42,875 nucleotides of DNA from JBOIBN01 sp050739575 (GTDB lineage Bacteria > Pseudomonadota > Gammaproteobacteria > JAKDMP01). The position numbers and the translations under genes were made by a program. The notes beneath the pieces were generated by a model that was not told the origin of the DNA, ran no database searches, and saw only the letters and a list, made by a program, of their open reading frames with translations. This document shows positions 35,418 to 42,749 of this stretch, in pieces. Numbering within the stretch: position 1 is the first letter of the stretch; every line of letters begins with the position of its first letter. Where the stretch lies: positions 1 through 42,875 of the forward strand of contig JBOIBN010000013.1 of assembly GCA_050739575.1 (NCBI GenBank), given 5' to 3'.

Positions 35418-35927
35418 GGATTTGCCCGTTCTGATTCGACCGGTTGTAATTTGTCCTTCGCGGAAAGAAGCATGATTTGCTTGCCATTCACTCGAAAACG
35501 GACGCCTAGTTTATCGCTTTCAGGAGGTCTGGGGAACCTCTGATTTATTCAGAGGTTTAGCTTGGCGCATGGATACGCCACCACGAATCGGGAAACGAAC
35601 TCACAAGCGCTCGATTCCGGGCAGGAAAGGCCCGGCATGCGCATGTCTGCGCGACAATGACAGGATAACGATTGATCAGAGCTTCTTGATGTGCAAACTT
35701 GTAACAAGTTGTTTCAACCAAACCACATTATCAATATGGATAATGCATCCATACGCAATGAATAAGGCTTGAAAAACACTATTTCAACACCGTTGCAAAC
35801 AGAAGATGGCCGAATCGTTACCACATGGTAACCCACAAAACTTTTCTCAAGCATTAAACTCCAATTATGTGGATGCCTTGTAATCGGTAATCGTAATTTC
35901 AGCTCGCATCCACTTTGGAGGTGAACC
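35418..35927. other. 510-bp non-coding region upstream of the YXWXPGYW array
   Basis: No convincing gene. The left part includes the promoter side of the carbonic anhydrase gene and a hairpin at 35534-35556. From about 35660 onward the sequence aligns with the regions preceding the second and third YXWXPGYW genes (shared AACTTGTAACA-like and GTGGATGCCTTGTAATC blocks), so it is the conserved 5' leader of the first copy. AT content is clearly higher here than in flanking genes. Confidence 0.6.
35534..35556. repeat. Perfect inverted repeat, 9-bp arms with a 5-nt loop
   Basis: Arms AACCTCTGA and TCAGAGGTT around TTTAT. It could be a hairpin or a fragment of an insertion-element end; only one copy is seen in the window. 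Confidence 0.6.
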
Positions 35928-36959
35928 ATGCAACGCATAACAACAGGACTCATGCTGGCGGCGGTACTCGCGCTGCCGGCAACCATGCTTCCGGCCTCAT
36001 CTGCGTCCGCGGGTGTCAGTGCCGGAATTTCGGTGGGCTTCGCCCCGCCGCCGCTGCCTTATTATCAGCAACCGATCCTGCCGGCTCCCGGCTATATCTG
36101 GGTACCGGGTTACTGGGCCTATGGCCCCTACGGCTACTACTGGGTGCCCGGCGCCTGGGTGTTGCCGCCTGCCGTCGGCTTGCTGTGGACGCCGGGTTAC
36201 TGGGGCTGGGGCGGCGGATACTACCGGTGGCATGCAGGCTACTGGGGGCTCCGCGTCGGCTTCTACGGCGGTATCAACTATGGCTACGGCTATCCGGGTA
36301 GAGGCTATAACGGCGGCTACTGGAATCGCGGACACTTCTACTACAACCGTGCCGTCGTCAACGTGAATATCCGCAATGTCTATTACGTTTACAACAAACC
36401 CGTTGCTTACAAGAACAGGGGGCGACGGGTCAGCTACAACGGCGGCAAGGGCGGCACCACGCTGCGTCCGACCAAGCAGCAACTGACCTGGGCTCGCGAA
36501 CGGCGTGCCGGTCAGACGACCGCGCAGATGAGATACCGCGACGCGGCCCTGAAGGCTCCGGCCATGCGCTACAAGAACAATCAGGGCAAACCTTTCTATG
36601 CCAGGCTAGCGACTCGCCCGACCGCCCTCGGCAAGCTGCAGTCGAGAGTGCCGCGCCCCGAACCGGCGATTGGCGCCGCCAGACGTGTCAGCGATCCGAT
36701 GGCGCGAGCAGCCGCTGCGTACAACCGGCGCATGCCGTCTCAACGCATACAAAGGTTGAAGCAACCGTCGGTTCGCATCAATCAAGCCTATGCGTACAGG
36801 CCGCGCTTGCCTTCGCGCGTCGCAAACCCTCCGCGCATGCGAGTGAAGCCATCACCGGCCTGGCGACAAGTTCGGCGATCGCCCCAAAACGCGTATCGCG
36901 CGGCATTCAACGCCAGACGTCCCGGAAAACCGAAAGGGAACAAACACCCGCCGCAGTAA
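35928..36959 (+). CDS. YXWXPGYW-repeat secreted protein, copy 1
   Basis: 343 residues, GGAGG 6 nt before the ATG. Signal peptide MQRITTGLMLAAVLALPATMLPASSASA. The mature N-terminus holds the repeats YIWVPGYWAYG, YYWVPGAWVLPP, LLWTPGYWGWG and YYRWHAGYWG, the WXXGXW (PF12779) pattern, then a Tyr/Gly-rich section (INYGYGYPGRGYNGGYW) and RRVSYNGGKGGTTLRPTKQ. The C-terminal half is basic (pI clearly high) and unlike the other two copies: it lacks their Pro/Gln repeats. Probably exported, possibly envelope-associated; function unknown. It ends in a strong terminator (36981-37010). Confidence 0.88.
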   Translation: MQRITTGLMLAAVLALPATMLPASSASAGVSAGISVGFAPPPLPYYQQPILPAPGYIWVPGYWAYGPYGYYWVPGAWVLPPAVGLLWTPGYWGWGGGYYRWHAGYWGLRVGFYGGINYGYGYPGRGYNGGYWNRGHFYYNRAVVNVNIRNVYYVYNKPVAYKNRGRRVSYNGGKGGTTLRPTKQQLTWARERRAGQTTAQMRYRDAALKAPAMRYKNNQGKPFYARLATRPTALGKLQSRVPRPEPAIGAARRVSDPMARAAAAYNRRMPSQRIQRLKQPSVRINQAYAYRPRLPSRVANPPRMRVKPSPAWRQVRRSPQNAYRAAFNARRPGKPKGNKHPPQ

Positions 36960-36980
36960 ACCACGGTTCCACGGGCACTT

Positions 36981-37010
36981 CGGGCCGGCGCCTCTGCCGG
37001 CCCGTTTTTT
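36981..37010 (+). terminator. Intrinsic terminator after YXWXPGYW copy 1
   Basis: A 9-bp perfect stem CGGGCCGGC/GCCGGCCCG with a 6-nt loop and a T6 tail. Confidence 0.93.
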
Positions 37011-37138
37011 GTGACTGCGATGCAGGCTTTATTGCGTTCTTGTCAATGCCGATGAAGCTTGCAGTCTGGAACGCCAATTCGCCGAAGGTGCGGTCCAAAC
37101 AAGTTCCGCTTGCGCGAAAGCGGCAAAACGACGATTAA
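37011..37138 (+). pseudogene. Vestigial 5' end of xthA, first copy
   Basis: Just after the terminator the sequence aligns with the region running into xthA at 40157-40250. The ATG at 37052 opens a 28-codon frame beginning MKLAVWNANSPKVRSKQVP, against MKLATWNVNSLRVRLEQVL in the intact gene. It then runs out of homology and stops. This is a duplication remnant, not an active gene. Confidence 0.8.
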
Positions 37139-37396
37139 TCGCCCTTCTTCGAACAACAAATTTGTAACAGGAGATTGCGCCGAAAACTGCGTCACCAGAA
37201 TGGAAGACGCCATTAATACGCAGTGAAGTGCAGACTGAAAGAAGATCTATTGCAAATGCCGTGGTAGCGAGCGGTAAAGCGAATTGTTGCGCTTTGTAAC
37301 CCGACGAACTTTTTGCACGTATCGAGCACAAAATTCATGTGTGGATACCTTATGATCGATCCCGGATTCAACTTGCATCCACCTTGGAGGTTAGTC
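37115..37396 (+). promoter_or_regulatory. Conserved long 5' leader of YXWXPGYW copy 2
   Basis: About 280 bp before the ATG with blocks shared by all three copies: TTGTAACA near the start, a G/ACGCAGTGAAGTGCAGACTGAAA-like block, and TGTGGATACCTT plus CCACCTTGGAGG immediately before the gene. It probably carries the promoter and possibly a structured leader RNA; no exact promoter is assigned. Confidence 0.55.
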
Positions 37397-38641
37397 ATGA
37401 AACGCATAACGACAGGACTCATGCTGACGGCGGCACTGGCGCTGTCCGCATCCATGCTTCCGGCCTCATCGGCATCGGCGCAGGTCAGCGTCGGAATTTC
37501 AGTTAACTTCGCCCCGCCGCCGCTGCCTTATTATCAGCAGCCTGTCCTCCCGGCTCCCGGCTATATCTGGGTACCGGGCTACTGGGCCTACGGTGCCTAC
37601 GGCTATTACTGGGTGCCCGGCGCCTGGGTGTTGCCGCCCGCCGTCGGCTTGCTGTGGACGCCGGGTTACTGGGGCTGGTACGGCGGATATTACCGCTGGT
37701 ATGCGGGCTATTGGGGGCCCTATGTCGGCTTTTACGGCGGCATCAACTACGGCTATGGCTACCCCGGCCGTGGATATTACGGCGGCTACTGGAATCGCGG
37801 GCGCTTCTACTACAACCGCGCCGTAGTCAACATAAACATCCGTAATGTCTACGTTTACAACAAACCCGTTCCCAGCAAGTACCGGGGGCCGCGGGTCAGC
37901 TACAACGGCGGCAAGGGCGGCTCCACGTTTCGTCCTACGAAGCAGGAGCTGACCTGGGCCCGCGAACGGCGTGCCGGTCCGACGACCCAGCAGATGAAGT
38001 ACCGCGACGCGGCCCTGAAGGCTCCGGACATGCGCTACAAGAACAATCAGGGCAAGCCGCCCGTCATCGCCGCCAAGCCGTACCAGGGCACGCAACAGTC
38101 GAACCAGAAACCGGCTACACGGCCCACTCAAGGCAACCAGCCCAAGCCGGGTTCGTCCTACCTTGGGGCACAGTCGGGCAAACCGGTCAACCAGCCGCCG
38201 CCCCGGTATCAGTCACAAAAGCCGAATCAGGAGCCCAACAAACCACCCCAAGGCTACCAGCCCAAACCGGCTTCCTATCCGGGGGAACAGTCCGGCAAAC
38301 CCGGCAGCCAGCCGCCGCCGCAGTATCAGTCCCAGAAGCCGAATCAGGAGCCCAACCGGCCCCCTCAAGGCTACGAGCCCAAGCCGGCTTCCTACCCCGG
38401 GGCACAGTCCGGCAGACCCGGCAACCAGCCACCGCCGTCCGAGGAGCAACACAACAAAAAGCCGAACCAGCAAAACAATAATCCGAAGCCGCCTCCGCAC
38501 GCCGGCATGCGTACGCTTGAGCGCGAGACGCCGCCTCCGGCTTGGCGACAGGCTCGGCAGGCGCCCAAAAACACGCAACGCGCGGCAGCCTACGCCCAGC
38601 GTCAGCAAAAACAGAAAAACGACAAGCGTCCGCCGGCATAA
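37397..38641 (+). CDS. YXWXPGYW-repeat secreted protein, copy 2 (with Pro/Gln repeats)
   Basis: 414 residues from ATG 37397 (GGAGG upstream). Signal peptide MKRITTGLMLTAALALSASMLPASSASA. Repeats: YIWVPGYWAYG, YYWVPGAWVLP, LLWTPGYWGWYG, YYRWYAGYWG. The middle region RVSYNGGKGGSTFRPTKQEL is shared by all copies. The C-terminal part (from 38138) holds 39-40-residue repeats of the type PKP.SY.G.QSGKP..QPPP.YQSQKPNQEPN.PPQGY, two complete and one partial. This is intrinsically disordered-looking and unique to this copy. The protein is probably exported; its function is unknown. A terminator follows at 38664-38692. Confidence 0.88.
   Translation: MKRITTGLMLTAALALSASMLPASSASAQVSVGISVNFAPPPLPYYQQPVLPAPGYIWVPGYWAYGAYGYYWVPGAWVLPPAVGLLWTPGYWGWYGGYYRWYAGYWGPYVGFYGGINYGYGYPGRGYYGGYWNRGRFYYNRAVVNINIRNVYVYNKPVPSKYRGPRVSYNGGKGGSTFRPTKQELTWARERRAGPTTQQMKYRDAALKAPDMRYKNNQGKPPVIAAKPYQGTQQSNQKPATRPTQGNQPKPGSSYLGAQSGKPVNQPPPRYQSQKPNQEPNKPPQGYQPKPASYPGEQSGKPGSQPPPQYQSQKPNQEPNRPPQGYEPKPASYPGAQSGRPGNQPPPSEEQHNKKPNQQNNNPKPPPHAGMRTLERETPPPAWRQARQAPKNTQRAAAYAQRQQKQKNDKRPPA
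38138..38450 (+). repeat. Tandem in-frame repeats (120, 117 and ~75 bp) within YXWXPGYW copy 2
   Basis: Units start at 38138, 38258 and 38375 and encode the Pro/Gln-rich repeat of ~39-40 residues. The third unit is truncated after QPPP. Confidence 0.85.
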
Positions 38642-38663
38642 ATCGCGGCTCCGCTTGCACCGA

Positions 38664-38692
38664 CGGGCCGGCACTCTGCCGGCCCGTTTTTT
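38664..38692 (+). terminator. Intrinsic terminator after YXWXPGYW copy 2
   Basis: The same CGGGCCGGC/GCCGGCCCG 9-bp stem as in the other two copies, with loop ACTCT and a T6 tail. Confidence 0.93.
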
Positions 38693-38822
38693 ATGGCTAC
38701 GATGCCGCCTGTTCCCTGCTTTGCTGTCAGCGTCGAGGAAGCTCGCGATCTCGAACTTGAATTCGCTGCGGGTACGGTTTGAACAAATACGGCCCGCGGA
38801 GGAATCGCAAAATAACGTTTAA
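38693..38822 (+). pseudogene. Vestigial 5' end of xthA, second copy
   Basis: The start codon has become AGG at 38736, but the frame still reads RKLAISNLNSLRVRFEQIRP against MKLATWNVNSLRVRLEQVL in xthA. It ends at 38822 in a tail (SQNNV) resembling the end of the first remnant (RQNDD), which marks a shared junction with the leader sequence. Confidence 0.8.
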
Positions 38823-39085
38823 TTCCGGGTTCCCGGAACGATAAAAACAGTAACAAGCGATTGCGCGCAAAACCGCACCATCAAGACCGATGACGCTATC
38901 GGTGCGCAATTAATTGCGGACTGAAAAGCGCGCTATTGCAACGGCGTTGCATCGGAGGTGCGCGCGAATTGTTGCGCTTTGCAATCCGCCGAACTTCTCT
39001 CGGGGAGAAAGCGTCTATATTATGAGTGGATGCCTTGTAATCGGCGTTCGTAAATTCAGCTTGCACCCACCTTAGGAGGTAACCC
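38800..39085 (+). promoter_or_regulatory. Conserved long 5' leader of YXWXPGYW copy 3
   Basis: It carries the shared leader blocks (GTAACAAGCGATTGCG, GCGCAATTAATTGCGGACTGAAA, GAATTGTTGCGCTTTG, GTGGATGCCTTGTAATCGG) and ends CCACCTTAGGAGG before the ATG. The promoter is expected within; not assigned. Confidence 0.55.
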
Positions 39086-40057
39086 ATGAAACGCTTGACG
39101 ACAGGACTCTTGCTGACGGCGGCGCTGGCACTGTCCGCATCCATGCTTCCGGCCTCATCGGCATCGGCGCAGGTCAGTATCGGAATTTCGGTGAATTTCG
39201 CCCCGCCGCCGCTGCCTTATTATCCGCAACCGGTTCTGCCGGCTCCCGGCTATATCTGGATGCCGGGCTACTGGGCCTACGGCCCCTACGGTTACTATTG
39301 GGTGCCCGGCGCTTGGGTATTGCCGCCTGCCGTCGGCTTGCTGTGGACACCGGGTTACTGGGGCTGGTATGGCAGACGGTACGTGTGGCATGCGGGCTAC
39401 TGGGGTCCGCACGTCGGTTTTTACGGCGGCATCAACTACGGGTACGGCTATCCCGGCAGGGGATATTACGGCGGCTACTGGCACCAGAACCACTTCTACT
39501 ACAACCGCATCTTAGTCAACGTGAACGTCCGAAATGTCTACGTGTACAGCCAGCCCGTTCCCAGACAGTACAGGGGGCCACGGGTCAGTTACAACGGCGG
39601 CAAGGGCGGCTCCACGTGGCGCCCGACGAAGCAGGAACAGACCTGGGCCGGTCAACGGCGTGCCGGTCCGACACCCTACCAGCAACAACATGGCCAAACG
39701 GCCATGAAGAATCCGTCCATGCGCTACAAGAACAATCACGGCAAGCCATCCGCTGCAGCCAAGGTGCAACCGCCGCCGCCTATGCACAAACCGAACCCGA
39801 AGCCGGCTTCCCGCCCCCCCCAAGGCAGCCAGCCGAAACCGGCTGCTCCGCCTCACCCGCAGGAGCATCCGGGCAAACCGGGTAGCAAGCCGCCGCCACC
39901 CGAGGAGGACCACAAGAAAAAGCCGAAACCGGAAAATAACAAACCTGAGCCGCCGCCAGCTACTGCCATGCATACGCTTGCGCGGGACATGCAGTCAACG
40001 GCATGGCGGGGAGAAATTCGACGGGCGCCCCGCAACGCGCATCGGCTGACGGATTAG
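39086..40057 (+). CDS. YXWXPGYW-repeat secreted protein, copy 3
   Basis: 323 residues with AGGAGG 6-7 nt upstream. Signal peptide MKRLTTGLLLTAALALSASMLPASSASA. Repeats YIWMPGYWAYG, YYWVPGAWVLP, LLWTPGYWGWYG and YVWHAGYWG are followed by INYGYGYPGRGYYGGYW and the shared RVSYNGGKGGSTWRPTKQE segment. The C-terminal part is Pro/Lys-rich (KPSAAAKVQPPPPMHK, KPGSKPPPPEEDHKKK) but without the long repeats of copy 2. Probably exported; function unknown. It is the copy nearest the intact xthA. Confidence 0.88.
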   Translation: MKRLTTGLLLTAALALSASMLPASSASAQVSIGISVNFAPPPLPYYPQPVLPAPGYIWMPGYWAYGPYGYYWVPGAWVLPPAVGLLWTPGYWGWYGRRYVWHAGYWGPHVGFYGGINYGYGYPGRGYYGGYWHQNHFYYNRILVNVNVRNVYVYSQPVPRQYRGPRVSYNGGKGGSTWRPTKQEQTWAGQRRAGPTPYQQQHGQTAMKNPSMRYKNNHGKPSAAAKVQPPPPMHKPNPKPASRPPQGSQPKPAAPPHPQEHPGKPGSKPPPPEEDHKKKPKPENNKPEPPPATAMHTLARDMQSTAWRGEIRRAPRNAHRLTD

Positions 40058-40126
40058 GCCGGCGTCAGGAAAAACCGAAAACCGGCAAGCGTCTGCCGGT
40101 ATAAATCGCGGCTTCGCTTGCATCGA

Positions 40127-40156
40127 CGGGCCGGCAACTCTGCCGGCCCGTTTTTT
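40127..40156 (+). terminator. Intrinsic terminator between YXWXPGYW copy 3 and xthA
   Basis: The same 9-bp stem CGGGCCGGC/GCCGGCCCG with loop AACTCT and a T6 tail. Confidence 0.93.
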
Positions 40157-40199
40157 GTGGCTACAATGCTGGCTTTCCCATACTTCCGAACCGCTGTCG

Positions 40200-40964
40200 A
40201 TGAAGCTCGCGACCTGGAACGTCAATTCTCTGAGGGTGCGGCTCGAACAGGTGCTCGCCTGGAGCGCCGAGTCCGAGCCGGCGCTGCTCGCACTCCAGGA
40301 AACCAAGGTCGCCGACGATGCTTTCCCGATGGAGGCCTTCACCCGGACCGGCTGGCATGTGCTCCACGTGGGACAGCCCGCCTACAACGGCGTCGCACTG
40401 CTGTCACGCGAACCGCTCGAACCCCTTGCCGATGCGTTGCCCGGTTTTGAGGACGCACAGCGACGACTTCTCGTCGCCCGCGCGGACGGGCTCTGCCTCG
40501 TCAACGCCTACGTCCCGAACGGCCAGACCGTCGGCTCGGACAAATACCGTTACAAGCTCGATTGGCTCGCGGCGCTCGCGGGTTTCCTAAAGACACTTCT
40601 CAGCGAGTACGAACAAGTTGCCGTCGTCGGCGACTTCAACATCGCGCCCGAGGATCGCGACGTGCACGATCCAGCGGCCTGGGAAGGCTCGGTGCTGGTG
40701 AGCGAACCGGAACGCACTGCGTTCCGCGCACTGCTCGCGCTCGGGCTGGTGGACAGCTTCCGGATGTTCGAACCGGCAACGGGGCATTATTCCTGGTGGG
40801 ACTATCGCCAGGCCGCGTTTCGACGCAATCTCGGCCTACGCATTGATCACATTCTGTTGTCGTCGGCACTCGTCCAACATTGCCGCGGGGTTCGGATCGA
40901 TACATCGCCGCGCGGCTGGGAGCGGCCCTCCGATCACGCGCCGGTCTTGGCGGAACTCGACTGA
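40200..40964 (+). CDS. xthA: Exodeoxyribonuclease III (AP endonuclease)
   Basis: 254 residues from ATG 40200. Family motifs: LALQETKV (metal ligand Glu34), LVNAYVPNG, VVGDFNIAPEDRDVHDP, LGLRIDHILLS and PSDHAPVLAELD (catalytic His near the end). It removes 3' blocks and cuts abasic sites in base-excision repair. It sits downstream of the third YXWXPGYW terminator. The next gene starts within its stop codon (TGATG). Confidence 0.96.
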   Translation: MKLATWNVNSLRVRLEQVLAWSAESEPALLALQETKVADDAFPMEAFTRTGWHVLHVGQPAYNGVALLSREPLEPLADALPGFEDAQRRLLVARADGLCLVNAYVPNGQTVGSDKYRYKLDWLAALAGFLKTLLSEYEQVAVVGDFNIAPEDRDVHDPAAWEGSVLVSEPERTAFRALLALGLVDSFRMFEPATGHYSWWDYRQAAFRRNLGLRIDHILLSSALVQHCRGVRIDTSPRGWERPSDHAPVLAELD

Positions 40965-41701
40965 TGCCGCGCGCTCCCGTTCCCAAGGTTTTCGCGCTGC
41001 CTCACGGTGCGCTCCTCGCCGACAAGTACCGCGTGCTCGCGCTGCTCGGTCGCGGCTGGGAAGGCGAGGTGTACCGCGTCGTCGAGCTTGCAACCGGCAT
41101 CGAGCGCGCGGCTAAACTGTTTTATCCGCTGCGCGATCCGCGCGGACGGGTAAGCGCCTGGTACGCGCGCAAGCTGGACCGCCTGCGCCGCTGCCCGATA
41201 CTCATTCCCTATCTCACCAGCGAAACGATCGTGCTCGGGGAGGAGCGGGTGCACATGCTGGTCTCGGAACTCGTCGAAGGCGAGGTGCTGCCCGGATTCC
41301 TCCGTCGTCAACCAAGCGGGCGGCTCACGCCCTTCGAGGGGCTGGTATTCCTGCACCGCCTCGCGACGGGACTCGAAGCCATTCATGCACTCTCCGATTA
41401 CCATGGCGACGTGCATGCGGGGAACCTGATCGTGCGCCGCACCGGCATTGACTTCGAGTTGCGCCTGGTGGATGCTTACCGTTGGAGCGGCCCGTGGCGG
41501 ATCAGCATGCGCGACGATGTAATCGATGCGATTCATCTCTTCCACATGGCGCTCGGCGGGCGCGTCCGCTACGCGAGCCAGCCGCCTGAGGTAAAGGCTA
41601 TCTGCCTGGGCCTGAAAAGAAGTCTGATTCTGCGCCGCTTCCCCGCCGCCGCGACGCTGCGCCGCCATCTGGAAACCTTCGACTGGGGTTCGCGCGCCTG
41701 A
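40964..41701 (+). CDS. Protein-kinase-like protein
   Basis: 245 residues; the ATG overlaps the xthA stop by one base. A glycine-rich loop at 29-36 (GRGWEGEVYRV), Lys51 (AAKLFYP), catalytic HGDVHAGN at 147-154 (Asp149, Asn154) and LVDAY at 168-172 (DFG replaced by DAY) indicate a serine/threonine kinase-like fold. It is shorter than full kinases (~260-280 aa for the domain) and ends soon after the C-lobe start, so activity may be restricted. Coupling to xthA is notable, but the role is unknown. Confidence 0.8.
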   Translation: MPRAPVPKVFALPHGALLADKYRVLALLGRGWEGEVYRVVELATGIERAAKLFYPLRDPRGRVSAWYARKLDRLRRCPILIPYLTSETIVLGEERVHMLVSELVEGEVLPGFLRRQPSGRLTPFEGLVFLHRLATGLEAIHALSDYHGDVHAGNLIVRRTGIDFELRLVDAYRWSGPWRISMRDDVIDAIHLFHMALGGRVRYASQPPEVKAICLGLKRSLILRRFPAAATLRRHLETFDWGSRA

Positions 41702-41723
41702 GCAACCAAACCGGAGACCTGAC

Positions 41724-42278
41724 ATGTTCCTGCTCATACTCGGCCTGATCGTATTCTTCGCCGCGCATCTGGCCTTCACCGTTCCCAGCCTGCGTCCGAT
41801 GCTCGTCGCCCGCATCGGCGAATGGGCATACAAAGGCATCGTCGGTGCGATTTCGCTTGCCGGCATTATTCTCATAGTGCTCGGCATAAAGCACGCGGGA
41901 CACGTCGGTCTGTGGACGCCGCCGCCTTTTGCCGACCCGATCACGGTCGGGCTCATGCCGCTCGCCTTCATACTCGTGATCGCGGCCTATTTCCCCTGCA
42001 ACATCAAGCGTGCCGTGCGCCACCCGATGCTCCTCGGCGTCGGACTATGGGCGGGATTGCATCTGCTCGCGAACGGCGATCTCGCGGGGCTGCTGCTCTT
42101 CGGCAGCTTTTTCGTTTATGTGCTCTTCGATCTCGGCCTGCGCTGGAAACGCATCGTGCCCGCCCCGCGCGTTTATCCGCCGGGTTACGATCTTGCGCTC
42201 ATGTTCATCGCCATCCTTATCTACGCGACGATACTCGTGCTGCATCCGCTGCTCTTCGGACACACGGTCGCCGTTTGA
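41724..42278 (+). CDS. NnrU family membrane protein
   Basis: 184 residues, CGGAG before the ATG. Five to six hydrophobic segments; IVFFAAHLAFTVPSLR, VRHPMLLGVGLWAGLHLLANGDL and FVYVLFDLGLRWK are the NnrU (PF07298) pattern. Originally described near denitrification genes, its relatives include isomerase-like membrane proteins (15-cis-zeta-carotene isomerase). Role here unknown; no denitrification genes are in view. Confidence 0.87.
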   Translation: MFLLILGLIVFFAAHLAFTVPSLRPMLVARIGEWAYKGIVGAISLAGIILIVLGIKHAGHVGLWTPPPFADPITVGLMPLAFILVIAAYFPCNIKRAVRHPMLLGVGLWAGLHLLANGDLAGLLLFGSFFVYVLFDLGLRWKRIVPAPRVYPPGYDLALMFIAILIYATILVLHPLLFGHTVAV

Positions 42279-42291
42279 GGCACGCAGGCCA

Positions 42292-42566
42292 AGCAGGCTG
42301 CTGAAAAGCGTAGCAAGCGAAGTGGAACCGGAATCGGCCACTGCGCGGAGCGCGACGGAGACGGTTTTCATTCAAGGCGCGGAGCGACAGGCGCAGTTTG
42401 GTTATTCCAAATAAGTGTGGAGCGAAAAAGCCTCGGGCGAAAACCGTCCCGTCCCTTCGGGTTGCGCGACGGAGCGCAGGAACCGCAGTTTACGAATGGG
42501 TAAATGAGGATTCCGAGCACCGCCCGCGTTCGAGATGCCAGCGCAGTAGCTTTTCAACAGCCTGCT
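42292..42566. mobile_element. 275-bp MITE-like element with ~18-bp terminal inverted repeats
   Basis: The left end AGCAGGCTGCTGAAAAGC (42292-42309) is repeated inverted at the right end as GCTTTTCAACAGCCTGCT (42549-42566), with one mismatch. Inside is a second inverted pair, GACGGTTTTC and GAAAACCGTC, so the transcript could fold extensively. No transposase is encoded. Target-site duplication is not evident. The right end overlaps the stop codon of the TatA-like gene, so insertion may have altered that gene's 3' end. Short open frames inside are not convincing. Confidence 0.75.
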
Positions 42567-42744
42567 AGCCGACGCCGAGCGGCGGATCCTCGTCGGAGGC
42601 TTCGTCTTCCGCTTGTTCCACGGTGCCGTCATTCCGCGTGATCGGCGTGTCAGCGGGGTGGGGCAGCGTAACCGCCACCAGTGCAAATACCGCGATCAGC
42701 AGGATCAGGATTAACTGCCAGACGCTGATGCCGCCGAGTCCCAT
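42565..42744 (-). CDS. TatA-like short membrane protein, C-terminally atypical
   Basis: 59 residues from ATG 42744 (GGGAG upstream). MGLGGISVWQLILILLIAVFA matches the TatA/E N-terminus (GxGGISxWQLLIxLLI) and its single transmembrane helix. The following FGxKKLP hinge and amphipathic helix are missing; instead there is a short acidic tail (VEQAEDEASDEDPPLGVG). The stop codon TAG is formed at the right end of the MITE-like element, so the gene could have been shortened by insertion, or this may be a distinct short protein. It follows dtd in the same direction with 5 bp between. Confidence 0.65.
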   Translation of the reverse strand: MGLGGISVWQLILILLIAVFALVAVTLPHPADTPITRNDGTVEQAEDEASDEDPPLGVG

Positions 42745-42749
42745 GCGCT

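Noticed and set aside
35569..35772. A 67-codon frame in the leader of the YXWXPGYW array
   Set aside because: No ribosome-binding site or similarity; it spans the beginning of a conserved non-coding leader.
42402..42686. A 94-codon frame overlapping the MITE-like element and TatA-like gene
   Set aside because: It spans the element ends and the opposite reading of a better-supported gene; it looks like a by-product of the element.
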